Origin: Paguma larvata
Taxonomy: Eukaryota > Chordata > Mammalia > Carnivora > Viverridae
NCBI GenBank assembly: GCA_030068075.1
Contig: CM057841.1
Location: forward strand, 7,573,565-7,637,564
Length of the DNA: 64,000 bases
Direction of reading: 5' to 3'
The notes under the pieces were generated by a model that was given only the letters and a program-made list of their open reading frames with translations, was not told where the DNA came from and made no database searches. Within the stretch, counting starts at the first letter, position 1, and the number at the start of each line of letters is the position of its first letter. Below are positions 1-9,114 of this stretch, piece after piece. A program made the translations under genes and the position numbers.

Positions 1-40
1 TGTAAATTAAAAAAATAATAATAATTTTAAAAATTCCTGA
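1..40 (+). repeat. A-rich tail, probably of a SINE cut by the window edge
   Basis: The window opens in an A/T-only stretch like the 3' tails of the plus-strand SINEs elsewhere in the window. The body of the element would lie outside, so the identity is inferred. Confidence 0.35.
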
Positions 41-520
41 GTGACCAGTTAAGACTATATTTCTGGGGGAGGATGAGCTCTTTAACCACCTCCACTTTGA
101 CCTTAGTCTGCACTTTCTAATTGATTAAGTTCTTCTTTCCAGCGTATTTCTTCCCTCAGGCAAAAGACCTTGCAGGCAAAGCATCCCATGCTGGGAACCG
201 AAACTACTCCCTCAAGCACTAAAAAGACTGCCCTGAACCAGCAAGACCCAGCATGACTGATCTCAAGACCATGATCAACCTGACCTTTACTGCCCAGCCG
301 CATGTACCCACCGCCCTTCATCCCACATTTTCCTTATATAAACCTAGGAATATTTTCAACGCTCTGGAGACAGGGTGACATGTTAGTCCCGCGTCTTCCC
401 CGGCGTTGGCCTCACTGGAGTAAATCTCTTTCTTGTTCCACCACTGCTTATGTCTCTGCCTTTGGATTTTGTCAGCGGCAAGTGGCCAACCTAGTCTGTT
501 TGGGATCCCCGGAGTAGGTG
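41..520 (+). mobile_element. Solo LTR-like element (endogenous gammaretrovirus type)
   Basis: The stretch has the order of an LTR: a promoter-like TATATAA at about 336-342, then 60-100 bases later an AGTAAATCTCTTTCTTG block of the kind found around the polyadenylation signal of class I LTRs, then a short downstream part. No gag, pol or env coding sequence follows, so this would be a solo LTR. Both ends are uncertain and no flanking duplication was identified. Confidence 0.4.
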
Positions 521-639
521 TGCTTGCACCTCTGTGCCCTGGTTATATGAGGTTGAAACTGCAGTTAGGTATGTGTTAACCTAAGTGACCGCATTTTGGG
601 AATTTGGCCTAAGTGATGCCATTTTGGACCTGTGGGTTT

Positions 640-1437
640 TCTTTTCTATTTTGTCTTTTCTTTTCTTTTACTTTATTTTATTTTATTTTGTATTTTATTT
701 TACTTTACTTTCTTTTTTAATTCCAGTATAGTTAACATACAATGTTATATTAATTTCAGCTGGTACAATGCAGTGATCCAACAGTTCTATATATTACTCA
801 TTGCTCCTCATGAGGACAAGTGTACTCTGAATCCCCATCACCTATTTCCCCCAGCCTCCACCCACCTCCCCTCTGGTAGCCATCTGTTCATTCTCTAGAG
901 TTAAGAGTCTGTTTTTTTGTTTGTCTCTTTTTTTTTCTTTGTTCATTTGTTTTGTTTCTTAAATTCCACATATGAGTAAAATCATATGGTATTTGTCTTT
1001 CTCTGACTGAATTATTTTGCTTAGCTTTATAACGTCTAGATTCATCCATGTTGTTGTAAATGACAAGATTTCATTCTTGTTTTTGGCTAAGTAATACTCC
1101 ATTGGACTTGTATACCATGTCTTCCTTACCTATTCGTCTCCGGATGAACACTTCTCTCCTCCTTAATTTGGCTATTGTAAATAATGCTGTAATAAACTTA
1201 GAGGTGCATATAGCTTTTGGAATTAGTGTTTTTATATTCTTTGGGTAAATGCGCATTAGTGGAATTACTGGATCATATGGTATTTCTATTTTTAATTTTT
1301 TTGAGGAACCTATATACTGTTCTCTCACTTTGGCTGTACCAGTTTGCATTCCCACTAACAGCTCATGAGGGTTTTTTTTTTCTCCACAGCCTCACCAACA
1401 CTCATTGTTTCTTGTGTTTTTGTTTTTTGTGTTTTTG
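640..1437 (-). mobile_element. LINE-1 3' fragment, antisense
   Basis: Reading the minus strand, 1071-1355 encodes the C-terminal part of L1 ORF2 (IPYDPVIPLMRIYPKN, a decayed form of the usual IPYDPAIPLLGIYP block). This is followed towards 700 by the carnivore L1 3' untranslated region, and T-rich sequence at 640-720 represents the antisense tail. The copy is old: several stops interrupt it. Confidence 0.85.
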
Positions 1438-1627
1438 TTTTTTTTTGAGAGAGAAAAAATGAGAATGCTAGTGGGGGACGGGCAGAGGGTGGGAGAGAGA
1501 GAATCTCAAGCAGGCTCCATGCCCAATGTGGAACCTGACATGGGGCTCGATCTCACAATAGGGAGATCATGACCTGAGCCGAAATCCGAAGTCGGACACT
1601 TAGCCAATTGAGCCACTCAGGCACCCC
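1438..1627 (-). mobile_element. Feliform CAN-SINE, antisense
   Basis: Full-length antisense copy: GA-rich segment first, then GAGATCATGACCTGAGCC (A/B-box region) and a head ending GCCACTCAGGCACCCC. Confidence 0.92.
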
Positions 1628-1629
1628 TG

Positions 1630-1743
1630 TTTTTTTTTAAGTTTATTTTGTTTTAGTAATCTCTACACCCAACGTGGGGCTCTAACTCATGACACTGGGA
1701 TCAAGAATCATGTGCTCTTATGACTGAGCTAGTCAGGCACTCT
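1630..1743 (-). mobile_element. CAN-SINE fragment, antisense
   Basis: Shorter, more diverged relative lacking the GA-rich part; it retains GGGGCTCTAACTCATGAC and the TGAGCTAGTCAGGCAC head. Confidence 0.75.
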
Positions 1744-1784
1744 TTTTGTTTTTTTATTTTAGCCATTCTGACAGGCATAAGGTG

Positions 1785-1786
<2 letters not shown>

Positions 1787-1838
<52 letters not shown>

Positions 1839-1862
1839 AAGAGAGAGAGAGTGTGTGTGTGT
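1787..1862. repeat. Compound (TG)n(AG)n microsatellite
   Basis: A pure TG run of about 20 units passes directly into AG repeats and back to TG. It sits between two antisense SINE fragments. Confidence 0.95.
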
Positions 1863-1863
1863 T

Positions 1864-1971
1864 TTAAGATTTCATTTTTACATAATCTCTACACTCAACA
1901 TGAGGCTTGAACTCATAACCCCAAAATCAAGAACCTCATGCTCCACCAACAGAGCCAACCAAGTGCCCGGG
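1864..1971 (-). mobile_element. CAN-SINE fragment, antisense
   Basis: Diverged antisense copy with GAGGCTTGAACTCATAACCC and a head ending CCAACCAAGTGCCC. Confidence 0.75.
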
Positions 1972-2454
1972 CTTTGTTTTATTTTGTTTTGTTTTAATCT
2001 CTGTACATTCTTCCCCATTATGCCCACCGTCTTCCCCAGTCCACTGCTTCTCCATAGTTGGCCTACCAATCTCAAAAACTACCCTCTCTAAGGTCACACT
2101 GAGATCTTAATTCTTAGTGGAGGCCTGACAAGCTTGGTAGCTTCCCTAAAATATGAAGTTCACAAGGGAACTTCCTCTTCTAGGGACATTCCACTGACAA
2201 ATGATAAGTGAAATCCACTCTGTCATTAATAGTGAGCGTGTTGCGTGTCCACTGGGGCAGAGTCTCCTGAGCTAGTTAGAAGATGACATGGGGGCTGGTC
2301 CTTGGAGACACGATCCCTTTAGATTTTCCCCTAGGAGAGATTGTGTGGTGTCTCCTGCTGTCTGCTGTCACCATCAGTCCCAGACTATTGTCTGATGGTC
2401 TCCATCTCTTATAAATAAAACACCTTCCCAGTGTGCATCACCTGCTTTCCTGGG
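1972..2454. other. Unique intergenic sequence
   Basis: No gene, convincing open frame or recognised repeat is seen here beyond a short TTTTATTTTG run. Confidence 0.5.
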
Positions 2455-2625
2455 ACCAGGATACAGTGGGTTCAGGAGTCACTGTCTATGGCGTCAGGCT
2501 TGTGTGGATCACAATCCCAGCCCCCAAACGCACATCAATGATGTGAGACCCTGTGAAGGTTGCTTATCACATCAAGTCTCGGTTTCCCACTCGATGAGAA
2601 TTGTTAGCCAGTCTTCTCTAGGGTT
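2455..2625 (+). repeat. MIR element, sense
   Basis: Weak but ordered match to MIR: GTGTGGATCACAATCCCAG, a TGATGTGAGACC segment where the family has TGTGTGACCTTGG, then TCTCGGTTTCCCACTCGATGAGAA for the CTCAGTTTCC...TGTAAAATG core. Confidence 0.55.
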
Positions 2626-2751
2626 GGTTGTGAGGGTTCAGAGGGGCAAAATGTAGAAAGGCACAACCCTGAGTCGGCACACGAGGACCTCCAGTGAACA
2701 TCCATCCCTTTCCTAATCCTCTGCTCGAAGGAGATCCGGGAACAGGGTTGC

Positions 2752-2815
2752 TTCTTAAAGTGTGGTCCAAGGGCCAGCAGCATGAGCATAACCTGGAACC
2801 TCAGAGAAGACCTTG
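2752..2815 (+). repeat. MER5-like DNA transposon fragment
   Basis: AAGTGTGGTCCAAGGGCCAG followed by CAGCATGAGCATAACCTGG resembles the MER5A block that reads GTGGTCC.GGACCAGCAGCATCAGCATCACCTGG. Confidence 0.5.
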
Positions 2816-3419
2816 TTCCTCCCTGTCCCTTTGCCAGGTAGGCACCACAAGTTCAGAAGCATGTTAAGGCAACAAGAGGGTTGAGCGGAAATGCACAAAG
2901 ATGAGCCCAGTCCACTCCACCCTTTCTTCTGGCTCCTCCTTCCTAAGGACCCAGACTTTCTGAAATTGCTCCGACCTAGGTGTCCTGCTGGCCTAGAGCT
3001 CGGGGACCTTGTGTCTGTGGATTGGGGTCCGTGGCAGAGTTGGGGTTTCCTGAACTCACCCAGCTTTGGGCCAGAACCATGGACAGCGCCAACCCTTGGG
3101 CTGGGAGGTCCCCGGTTCTGGCATGGTGGGTGGAGCGCCCCCTGGAGGCAGTTCTCTGACCTGCAGAGATAAGAAGGCAGGGGAACGGACTGGCATGATA
3201 TTCTGTCCTAGGGGACAGAGGTGTGCCGACCAGAGCACGTCCAAGCTTCTCCTTAGTCACCCTATGAAAGTCCACTCATCCTAGAGACTCAGCTTCAGAA
3301 ACACAATGCATTTCTCACAGAACACTGGGTGCCAAGTCCCCCTGGGCTGACTGTGCTCCCATTCCGTCCAGAAAACCCTCCCTCCCCTCACTTTCCAGCG
3401 GGTTGATATTTCCTCTTGC
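2816..3419. other. Unique intergenic sequence
   Basis: No gene or recognisable element is seen. Short overlapping frames here have no family resemblance. Confidence 0.5.
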
Positions 3420-3420
3420 T

Positions 3421-3606
3421 TTTTTTTTAACTTTATTTATTTAATAAATAAATATTTAGAGAGGGAGGGAGAGAGAGAATCCCAAGCAGGCTCCAAGCTG
3501 TCAGCACAGAGCTGGATGTGGGGCTTGAACTCACAAACTGTGAGATCATGACCTGAGCCACAATCAAGAGTCAGACAGTTAACAGACCGAGCCACCCAGG
3601 TGCCCC
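3421..3606 (-). mobile_element. CAN-SINE, antisense
   Basis: Complete antisense copy from the T-rich tail at 3421 to the head at 3606 (GAGCCACCCAGGTGCCCC). Confidence 0.93.
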
Positions 3607-3940
3607 TTGTTCTCTTGCTTTTAAGCCCTTCTTTGTGCTGCCAAGGAACTCTGGATGACTGCACATGATTTGTGACCCTGCTCTGTACCTGGGCTTATGG
3701 CAAGCTCTGATTCAGCTCATTTGAAGGAATGAAGCATCCCAAGTCTGGCTGAGATATTATATTGGGAGCCAATGGGTCACAGAGATACACCCTAATTTTT
3801 CCTTCATTTTACATGAAAGGTAAATATCAGATGAGGGGAAGGCCTCAGTCAGGCCTCAAGGTCAGGGGAAACGGTGGTGGGTAAGAGGGGGAAGATGCAA
3901 TAGATACTATATGGAGGCCTCGTGGAGCTAAAAGGAACTT

Positions 3941-4137
3941 AAAAAATTTTTTAATGTTTATTTATTTTGAGAGAGATAGAAACAGAGCGTGAGTGGGGGA
4001 GGGACAGAGAGAGGGAGACACAGAAAACGAAGCAGGCTTCAGGCTCTGAGCTGTCAGCACAGAACCCAATGCAGGGCTCAAACCCACGAACCATGAGATC
4101 ATGACCTGAGTTGAAGTCAGACGCTTAAGGTGCCCCT
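3941..4137 (-). mobile_element. CAN-SINE, antisense
   Basis: Antisense copy with a GAGAGAGGGAGACACAGAA body. The head is shortened: AGACGCTTAAGGTGCCCC lacks the GACTGAGCCACCCAG segment. Confidence 0.9.
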
Positions 4138-4170
4138 AAAGGGACCTTTTAGAAGTTGGGACTCATTTCA

Positions 4171-4332
4171 GGACACCTGGGTGGCTCAGTCAGTTAAGAG
4201 TCCTCTTGGTTTCGGCTCAGGTCATAATCTCACGGTTCATGAGTTCGAGCCCCACGTGAGGCTCCACACTGGGCTCTGCACTGATAAGAGCCTGCTTGGG
4301 ATTCTCTGTCTCCCTCTCTCTGCCCCTTGCCT

Positions 4333-4373
<41 letters not shown>

Positions 4374-4397
4374 ACAAAAAACAAACAAACAAAAAAG
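4171..4397 (+). mobile_element. CAN-SINE, sense
   Basis: Head GGACACCTGGGTGGCTCAGT, a long pure TC run at about 4337-4371, then an A-rich tail with AAAC repeats. Confidence 0.93.
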
Positions 4398-4509
4398 TTA
4401 GGACTCATTCTGAAGGTGAGTGCTGGGCTCAGGGGAAACCAGAGAACAAGCCACACATGGTCCAGCGGCTTTCTGAGCTCAAATGGACACCAGAAACCTG
4501 CAAACATAG

Positions 4510-4708
4510 AGGCACCTGGGCGGCTCAGCTGGTTAAGCATCTGACTTCGGCTCAGGTCATGATCTCACGGTCTGTGAGTTTGAGCCCTGTGTCTGGCTCT
4601 GTGCTGACAGCTCAGAGCCTGGAGCCTGCGTCCGATTCTGTCTCTCTCTCTCTCTTTGCCCCTCCCCTGCTCACACCCCGCCTCTCTCAAAAATAAACAT
4701 TAAAAACT
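4510..4708 (+). mobile_element. CAN-SINE, sense
   Basis: Head GGCACCTGGGCGGCTCAG through an AAAAATAAACATTAAAAAC tail; close to consensus. Confidence 0.93.
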
Positions 4709-4874
4709 GTATCCCGATTCAACAATGAGATTTTCCATTTTAGCGTCTATGTTCCTGAACATGGTGATGATGGGTAAAGTCCATCCTGGAACTCTTCCAT
4801 CTGGGTCGCCTGTGATCATGTCTAGGCAGTTTTTCTCTTGGTGGCTGGTCATCTTCTCCTCTCCCTCCGGAAAT

Positions 4875-5078
4875 TTTTATCTTTTTAAAGTTTATTTATT
4901 TATTTTGAGAGAGAGAGAGGCAGAGAGAGAGGCGGAGAGAGAGAATCCCAAGCACGCCCCGTGTTGTCACTGCAGAGCGTGATGTGGGGCTTGAACTCAT
5001 GTGAACTGTGAGATGATGACCTGAGCTGAAATTAAGAGTCAGACGGCTTAACCGACTGAGCCAGCCACCCAGGAGCCT
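4875..5078 (-). mobile_element. CAN-SINE, antisense
   Basis: Antisense copy with a small duplication at the head (GAGCCAGCCACCCAGGAGCC). Confidence 0.9.
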
Positions 5079-5820
5079 CCAGAGTAGGGATCTTCTTAAC
5101 CCGCTCTGGGATTGAGTGTGTTTGAAGCTGGGTCCTGGTGTTTTTGTGGATAGGCCTACTTCCAGGTGACCCTTACTTGGGTCCTAACAGGTGCTTACTG
5201 GGCCTCTAGTTTTTAAGAGACCCCTGAACTTTAAACTGTGTTTTTCCGGTTTTGTGAGCCTGCCCAGGGGAAAATACGGGCAGTGTCGGGCTGACCTCAA
5301 TGCCGTTCCCTTCCTCCCAGATTCTGGCCCTTCCAGTCCCTGCCCACGTAGCCCTGGACTCCAGTTCTGTGTCTAGCCCCATGACACTGTTGGCAGTTCC
5401 GCTCAGGTCCCCAGCGTCTTTAGCCTATGCTTTCCGTCTGCCTCCGCAGCCTTCCGGCCCCTCCACCAGAATGAGTCTCTTTGCTGTGGGATCCTGGCCG
5501 CCTTGGGGGCTCTTCGGTGTCTTCAAACAGATTGCTTTGTTACATCTATTTTCTTCTTTTCGAGGTGGCCTCGGTGGAAGTGTTGTTCTGACACGCGATG
5601 CTCTGTTGGTGGCTAGAAACCTCCCTTGCTTTGTTTTGGTCTCCTCCTGAGTCACTTTCTCAGAAAAGGCCCTGACTTCCCAAACTGAAACAGCACTCTC
5701 TTCACACCCGTCTGCATTTAGCTCTGTGTTATTCAGAGCACGCATCGTCACAGGTCATATCACACACCGGCTTGTCTATGCCTCTCTCCCACAGTACTAT
5801 AAGCTCCATGACTGAGAGTT
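5079..5820. other. Unique intergenic sequence
   Basis: Mixed C/T-rich sequence. An open frame at 5300-5650 (+) has no recognisable domain and no splice or promoter context, so I see no gene. Confidence 0.5.
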
Positions 5821-6010
5821 GTTTTTTGTTTGTTTTTTATTTTAGACAGAGAGAGAGCACGTGCGCACACACACAAGAGCAGAAGAGAAGGGCAGAGGGA
5901 GAAAGAGAATCCCGAGCAGGCTCCGCACTCATGGATCATGACCCTGGGATCATGACCTGAGCCGAAATCAAGAGTCTGTTGCTCAACTGACTGAGCCACC
6001 CAGGCACCCC
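5821..6010 (-). mobile_element. CAN-SINE, antisense
   Basis: Antisense copy; an ACACACAC stretch interrupts the GA-rich body, and the head ends GCCACCCAGGCACCCC. Confidence 0.9.
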
Positions 6011-6016
6011 AGAGAG

Positions 6017-6130
6017 TTCTTTTTTTTAGTTTATTCTTTTTTTAGTAACCTCTACACTGAACGTGGGGCTTGAACTCACGACCCTGAGATCAAGAGTCAA
6101 ATGCTCTTCTGACTGAGCCAATCAGGCGCC
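6017..6130 (-). mobile_element. CAN-SINE fragment, antisense
   Basis: Older fragment with CGTGGGGCTTGAACTCACG and a head ending CCAATCAGGCGCC. Confidence 0.8.
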
Positions 6131-6599
6131 AGGAGTGAGAGGTTTTTGTCTCCCCCCTCCAACAATGTCTACAAATGCCTGTGCACACAGTAGGGACTCA
6201 AGAAATGTCTAATAAGTGATGTTGGCTATCTGTGGGGGAGGGAGAGCTGATCCTCAAACCTCAGTCCAGTTAGGGAGAACAAGAACCTGAGTGTGGATGG
6301 CCACACATGCGGGCAGGACCCGGGGGCTGGGACTGGAGTCCTCTGTCCTGGGCTGGGCAGGTGAGAAGAGAGCATCAGGAGGCTTCCGGAAGGCCCTGGC
6401 AGGATGTGAGCAGGGAGATGGCAAACGGAGGGCCTTCCTGACAAAGGACTAGGCCAGCAAAACTGGGAGGTGGGACTGAGATCCCCAATTCTCTCCCCAG
6501 GGGTCATGCTGGAAGCTTCTGGGCCTCCCACGCTCCTGGCAGTGCAGGGTAGCAACTCTGAAACCTAGAGCCCCCTGGTGGCCAAAATTTAGTATGAAC
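6131..6599. other. Unique intergenic sequence
   Basis: No gene or clear repeat. The start (AGTAGGGACTCAAGAAATGT) could be a MIR or L2 3' end, too diverged to assign. Confidence 0.4.
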
Positions 6600-6760
6600 C
6601 ACAAACGTGGCCACTATTTATTGAGCATTCTATCAAATCCTCACCACATTGCTTTGTTAGGAGGGGGAGGGCTGTTTCCATTTCAGAGGAGGCAGCTGAA
6701 GATCAGAGAAGTGAAGTCACTGACCCAGGCTCACCCAGCTCTGCCTCCATAACCTGAGGT
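6600..6760 (-). repeat. MIR element, antisense
   Basis: ATTTATTGAGCATTCTATC, AATCCTCACCACATTG, TTCCATTTCAGAGGAGGCAG and GACCCAGGCTCACCCAG follow the antisense MIR order (cycle of Ala-rich core, CATTTTACAGATGAGG and AAGGTCACACAG blocks). Confidence 0.65.
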
Positions 6761-7239
6761 GCGGGAGCCCACCCAGCTGCTCCTCACCCATCACAGAGAC
6801 ACCAGGACAGATTCTGGTGGGGGTAGAGAGCAAGTCCACGGTCTTGAAGAGCCTCAGGCAGAAACGGGTGCAAGCCCCAAGTTCCATCCCTCTCCAGCTA
6901 GGTGACTTCAGGCCAGTTATGGGGCCTCGGGCGAACGAGATCATGGTTCGGAGGCAATGGAACATTGTGGTGACTGCAGTCTACGCAGCACTCAAAGATA
7001 AGCACCATGGTTACTGTAAATGACCAGGGTCCACCGAGTCAAGTGGTTTTGCTAATCCCACTACAGGCACACATGACACACAGCAGGGGCTCAAGAAGGG
7101 ATGGACTCTCGTGAGCATGCCCAGAACCGGGCAGTAAACCAAGCAGGCCGCCCGCTAATTCCCACTGGCTCTGGAATGGGAGGTTGTTGGGTTCTTTCTC
7201 CTCTGAGACAGAAAAGTCCGGGCTCCCAGCCCTCCACCC

Positions 7240-8445
7240 TCAGACCCATGAGTGCCTCTCCAAACCCGCCCCCTCCCCCCCCCCCCCGCCTCAGGACCAG
7301 GGTGCCCCGCCCCGCCTCTCCTCCCTCAGACTCAGGGGGCCAGGCTCCAAGCCCCTCCTCCCTCGGACCCAGGAGTCCCAGCCTCCAGCCCGTCCTCCCT
7401 CAGACCCAGGATCAGGCTCCCAGCCCCTCCTCCCTCAGACTCAGAAGTCCTGGCCCCCAGCCCCTCCTCCCTCAGACTCAGAAATCCTGGCCCCCAGCCC
7501 CTCCTCCCTCAGATCCCGGAGTCCTGGTCCCCAGCCCCTCCTCCCTCAGACCCAGGATCAGGCTCCCAGCCCCTCCTCCCTCAGACTCAGAAGTCCTGGC
7601 CGCCAGCCCCTCCTCCCTCAGATCCCGGAGTTCCCGCCCCAGCCCCTCCTCCCTCAGACTCAGGGGACCAGGCTCCAAGCCCCTCCTCCCTCGGATCCAG
7701 GAGTCCCAGCCTCCAGCCCCTCCTCCCTCAGACCCAGGATCAGGCTCCCAGCCCCTCCTCCCTCAGAATCAGAAGTCCTGGCCCCCAGCCCCTCCTCCCT
7801 CAGATCCCGGAGTCCTGGTCCCCAGCCCCTCCTCCCTCAGACCCAGGAGTCCCGGCCCCTGGCCCCTCCTCCCTCAGACCAGGAGTCCCGGCCCCCGGCC
7901 CTCCTCCCTCAGACCAGGAGTCCGGCCCCCCCCCTCCTCAGACAGGTGTCACCCAGCCCATTCCTCAGCTAGGAGTCCGGCCCCCGGCCCCTCCCTCAGC
8001 CAGGAGTCCGGCCCGGCTCCTCCTCAGACAGGGTCCCGGCCAGCCTCTCCTCAGACCAGGAGTCCGGCCCCCAGCCCCTCCTCCCTCAGACCAGGAGTTG
8101 CCCCAGCCCCTCCTCCCTCAGCAGGAGTCGGCACCCAGCCCCTCCTCCCTCAGAAGGAGTCCGGCCCCAGCCCCTCCTCCCTCAGACTCAGGAGTCCCGG
8201 CCCCAGCCCCTCCTCCCTCAGACCAGGAGTCCGGCCCAGCCCCTCCTCCCTCGGACTCAGAGTCCCGGCCCCCAGCCCCTCCTCCCTCGGACCCAAGTCC
8301 CGGCCCCGCCCTCCTCCCTCAGACCAGGAGTCCGGCCCCCAGCCCTCCTTCGGACCCAGGTCTCCCAGCCCCTCCTCCCTCCGACCCAGAAGTCCTGGCC
8401 CCCAGCCCCTCCTCCCTCGGACCCAGATGTCCCGGCCCCAGCCTC
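7240..8445. repeat. GC-rich 36-38 bp minisatellite, copy A (MSR1-like)
   Basis: About 30 tandem units of a 36-38 bp motif built from CAGCCCCTCCTCCCTCAGA and CCCAGGAGTCCCGGCCCC. Units between 7900 and 8350 are shortened and irregular. The array begins within 80 bases after the CTU1 stop codon, on the 3' side of the gene. The motif resembles the MSR1 minisatellite known from the kallikrein region of human 19q13, the neighbourhood of CTU1; that name is from recall. The copy B array is less than half as long. Confidence 0.93.
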
Positions 8446-8521
8446 TGCGGGGTCGCCCGGAACGGTCCCGTCCGCCCCCCTCCCAGCCTCGCACCGAAGC
8501 CCCGGCGGAGGTCACTCGTGT

Positions 8522-9114
8522 TTATCCGCAGCGCTCCTCGCAGGCAGCCCCGCACTCCCCGGCGGCGCAGCCCGGCGCAGGGGCGGGGTCGCCGGGCGGC
8601 GGGGGCGGCGGCCGCTCCGGCTCCCGCGGCCCCGACGGCCCCTCCTCGTCGCGCCCCCCGTCGCCCTCGCCGATGGCCCGGCGGGGCCGGCCGCGCCGCA
8701 GGCCGTCCAGGAGCGCGCAGGCCTGGCAGAGCGCGCGGCTGGCCAGCGCCCCGCAGCGGGAGCAGGCGCCGGGGGGCGGGGGCCGCGCGGCCGGGGCCAA
8801 GGCCAGGCGCTCGGCCGAGTGCACCAGGTCCAGCGCCGCCGACGGCCGCGCCGCCTCCAGGAGCTTGAGCAGGTGGCGCGCGTGGCCGCGGAAGGCCTCG
8901 GGCGCGTAGACGCACTCCTCCGAGAAGTAGTCGAGGCGGCGGAAGTGCGCGTACAGCACCACCTCCTTCTGCGAGGCCAGCTGCAGGGGCCGGCAGCGCG
9001 GCAGCGCGCCCCCCTCGCCCCGCGAGCCCAGGCCCCCGCCCCGGGCCAGCCGCCCCGCGTCGCCGCGCAGGAAGTTCATGAGCACGGTCTCCACCATGTC
9101 GTCGGCGTTGTGGC
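8522..9114 (-). CDS. CTU1: CTU1 copy A, last coding exon
   Basis: Starts after an acceptor CCCCCAG (minus strand) with GCCACAACGCC, completing Gly170 then His-Asn-Ala-Asp-Asp-Met. It covers the HNADD block, the [11 protein letters not shown] region, [20 protein letters not shown] and the C-terminal zinc cysteines, and ends at TAA 8524-8522. By eye it differs from the copy B exon at about four positions. Three of these change residues: Val177/Ala, and Asp and Gly versus Gly and Ala in the tail. Confidence 0.93.

Noticed and set aside
41..520. Provirus with coding genes at the window start
   Set aside because: Only LTR-like sequence is seen; the following bases are L1 and SINE, with no retroviral coding frames.
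1789..2091. Cysteine/valine and arginine/glutamate repeat peptide
   Set aside because: Translation of a TG/AG microsatellite.
4171..4397. tRNA gene heads at SINE copies
   Set aside because: The GGTGGCTCAG...GGTTCGAGCC-like boxes belong to tRNA-derived SINEs; no copy folds into a full tRNA with an intact acceptor stem.
7240..8445. CRISPR-like regular repeat array
   Set aside because: Units are head-to-tail with no unique spacers, in a mammalian genome; it is a minisatellite.
7101..8909. Long proline/serine-rich open frames (602 and 538 codons) on the plus strand
   Set aside because: They are translations of the 36-38 bp minisatellite running into sequence antisense to CTU1. GC-rich repeats without stops give open frames in several registers, and copy B gives a different set.
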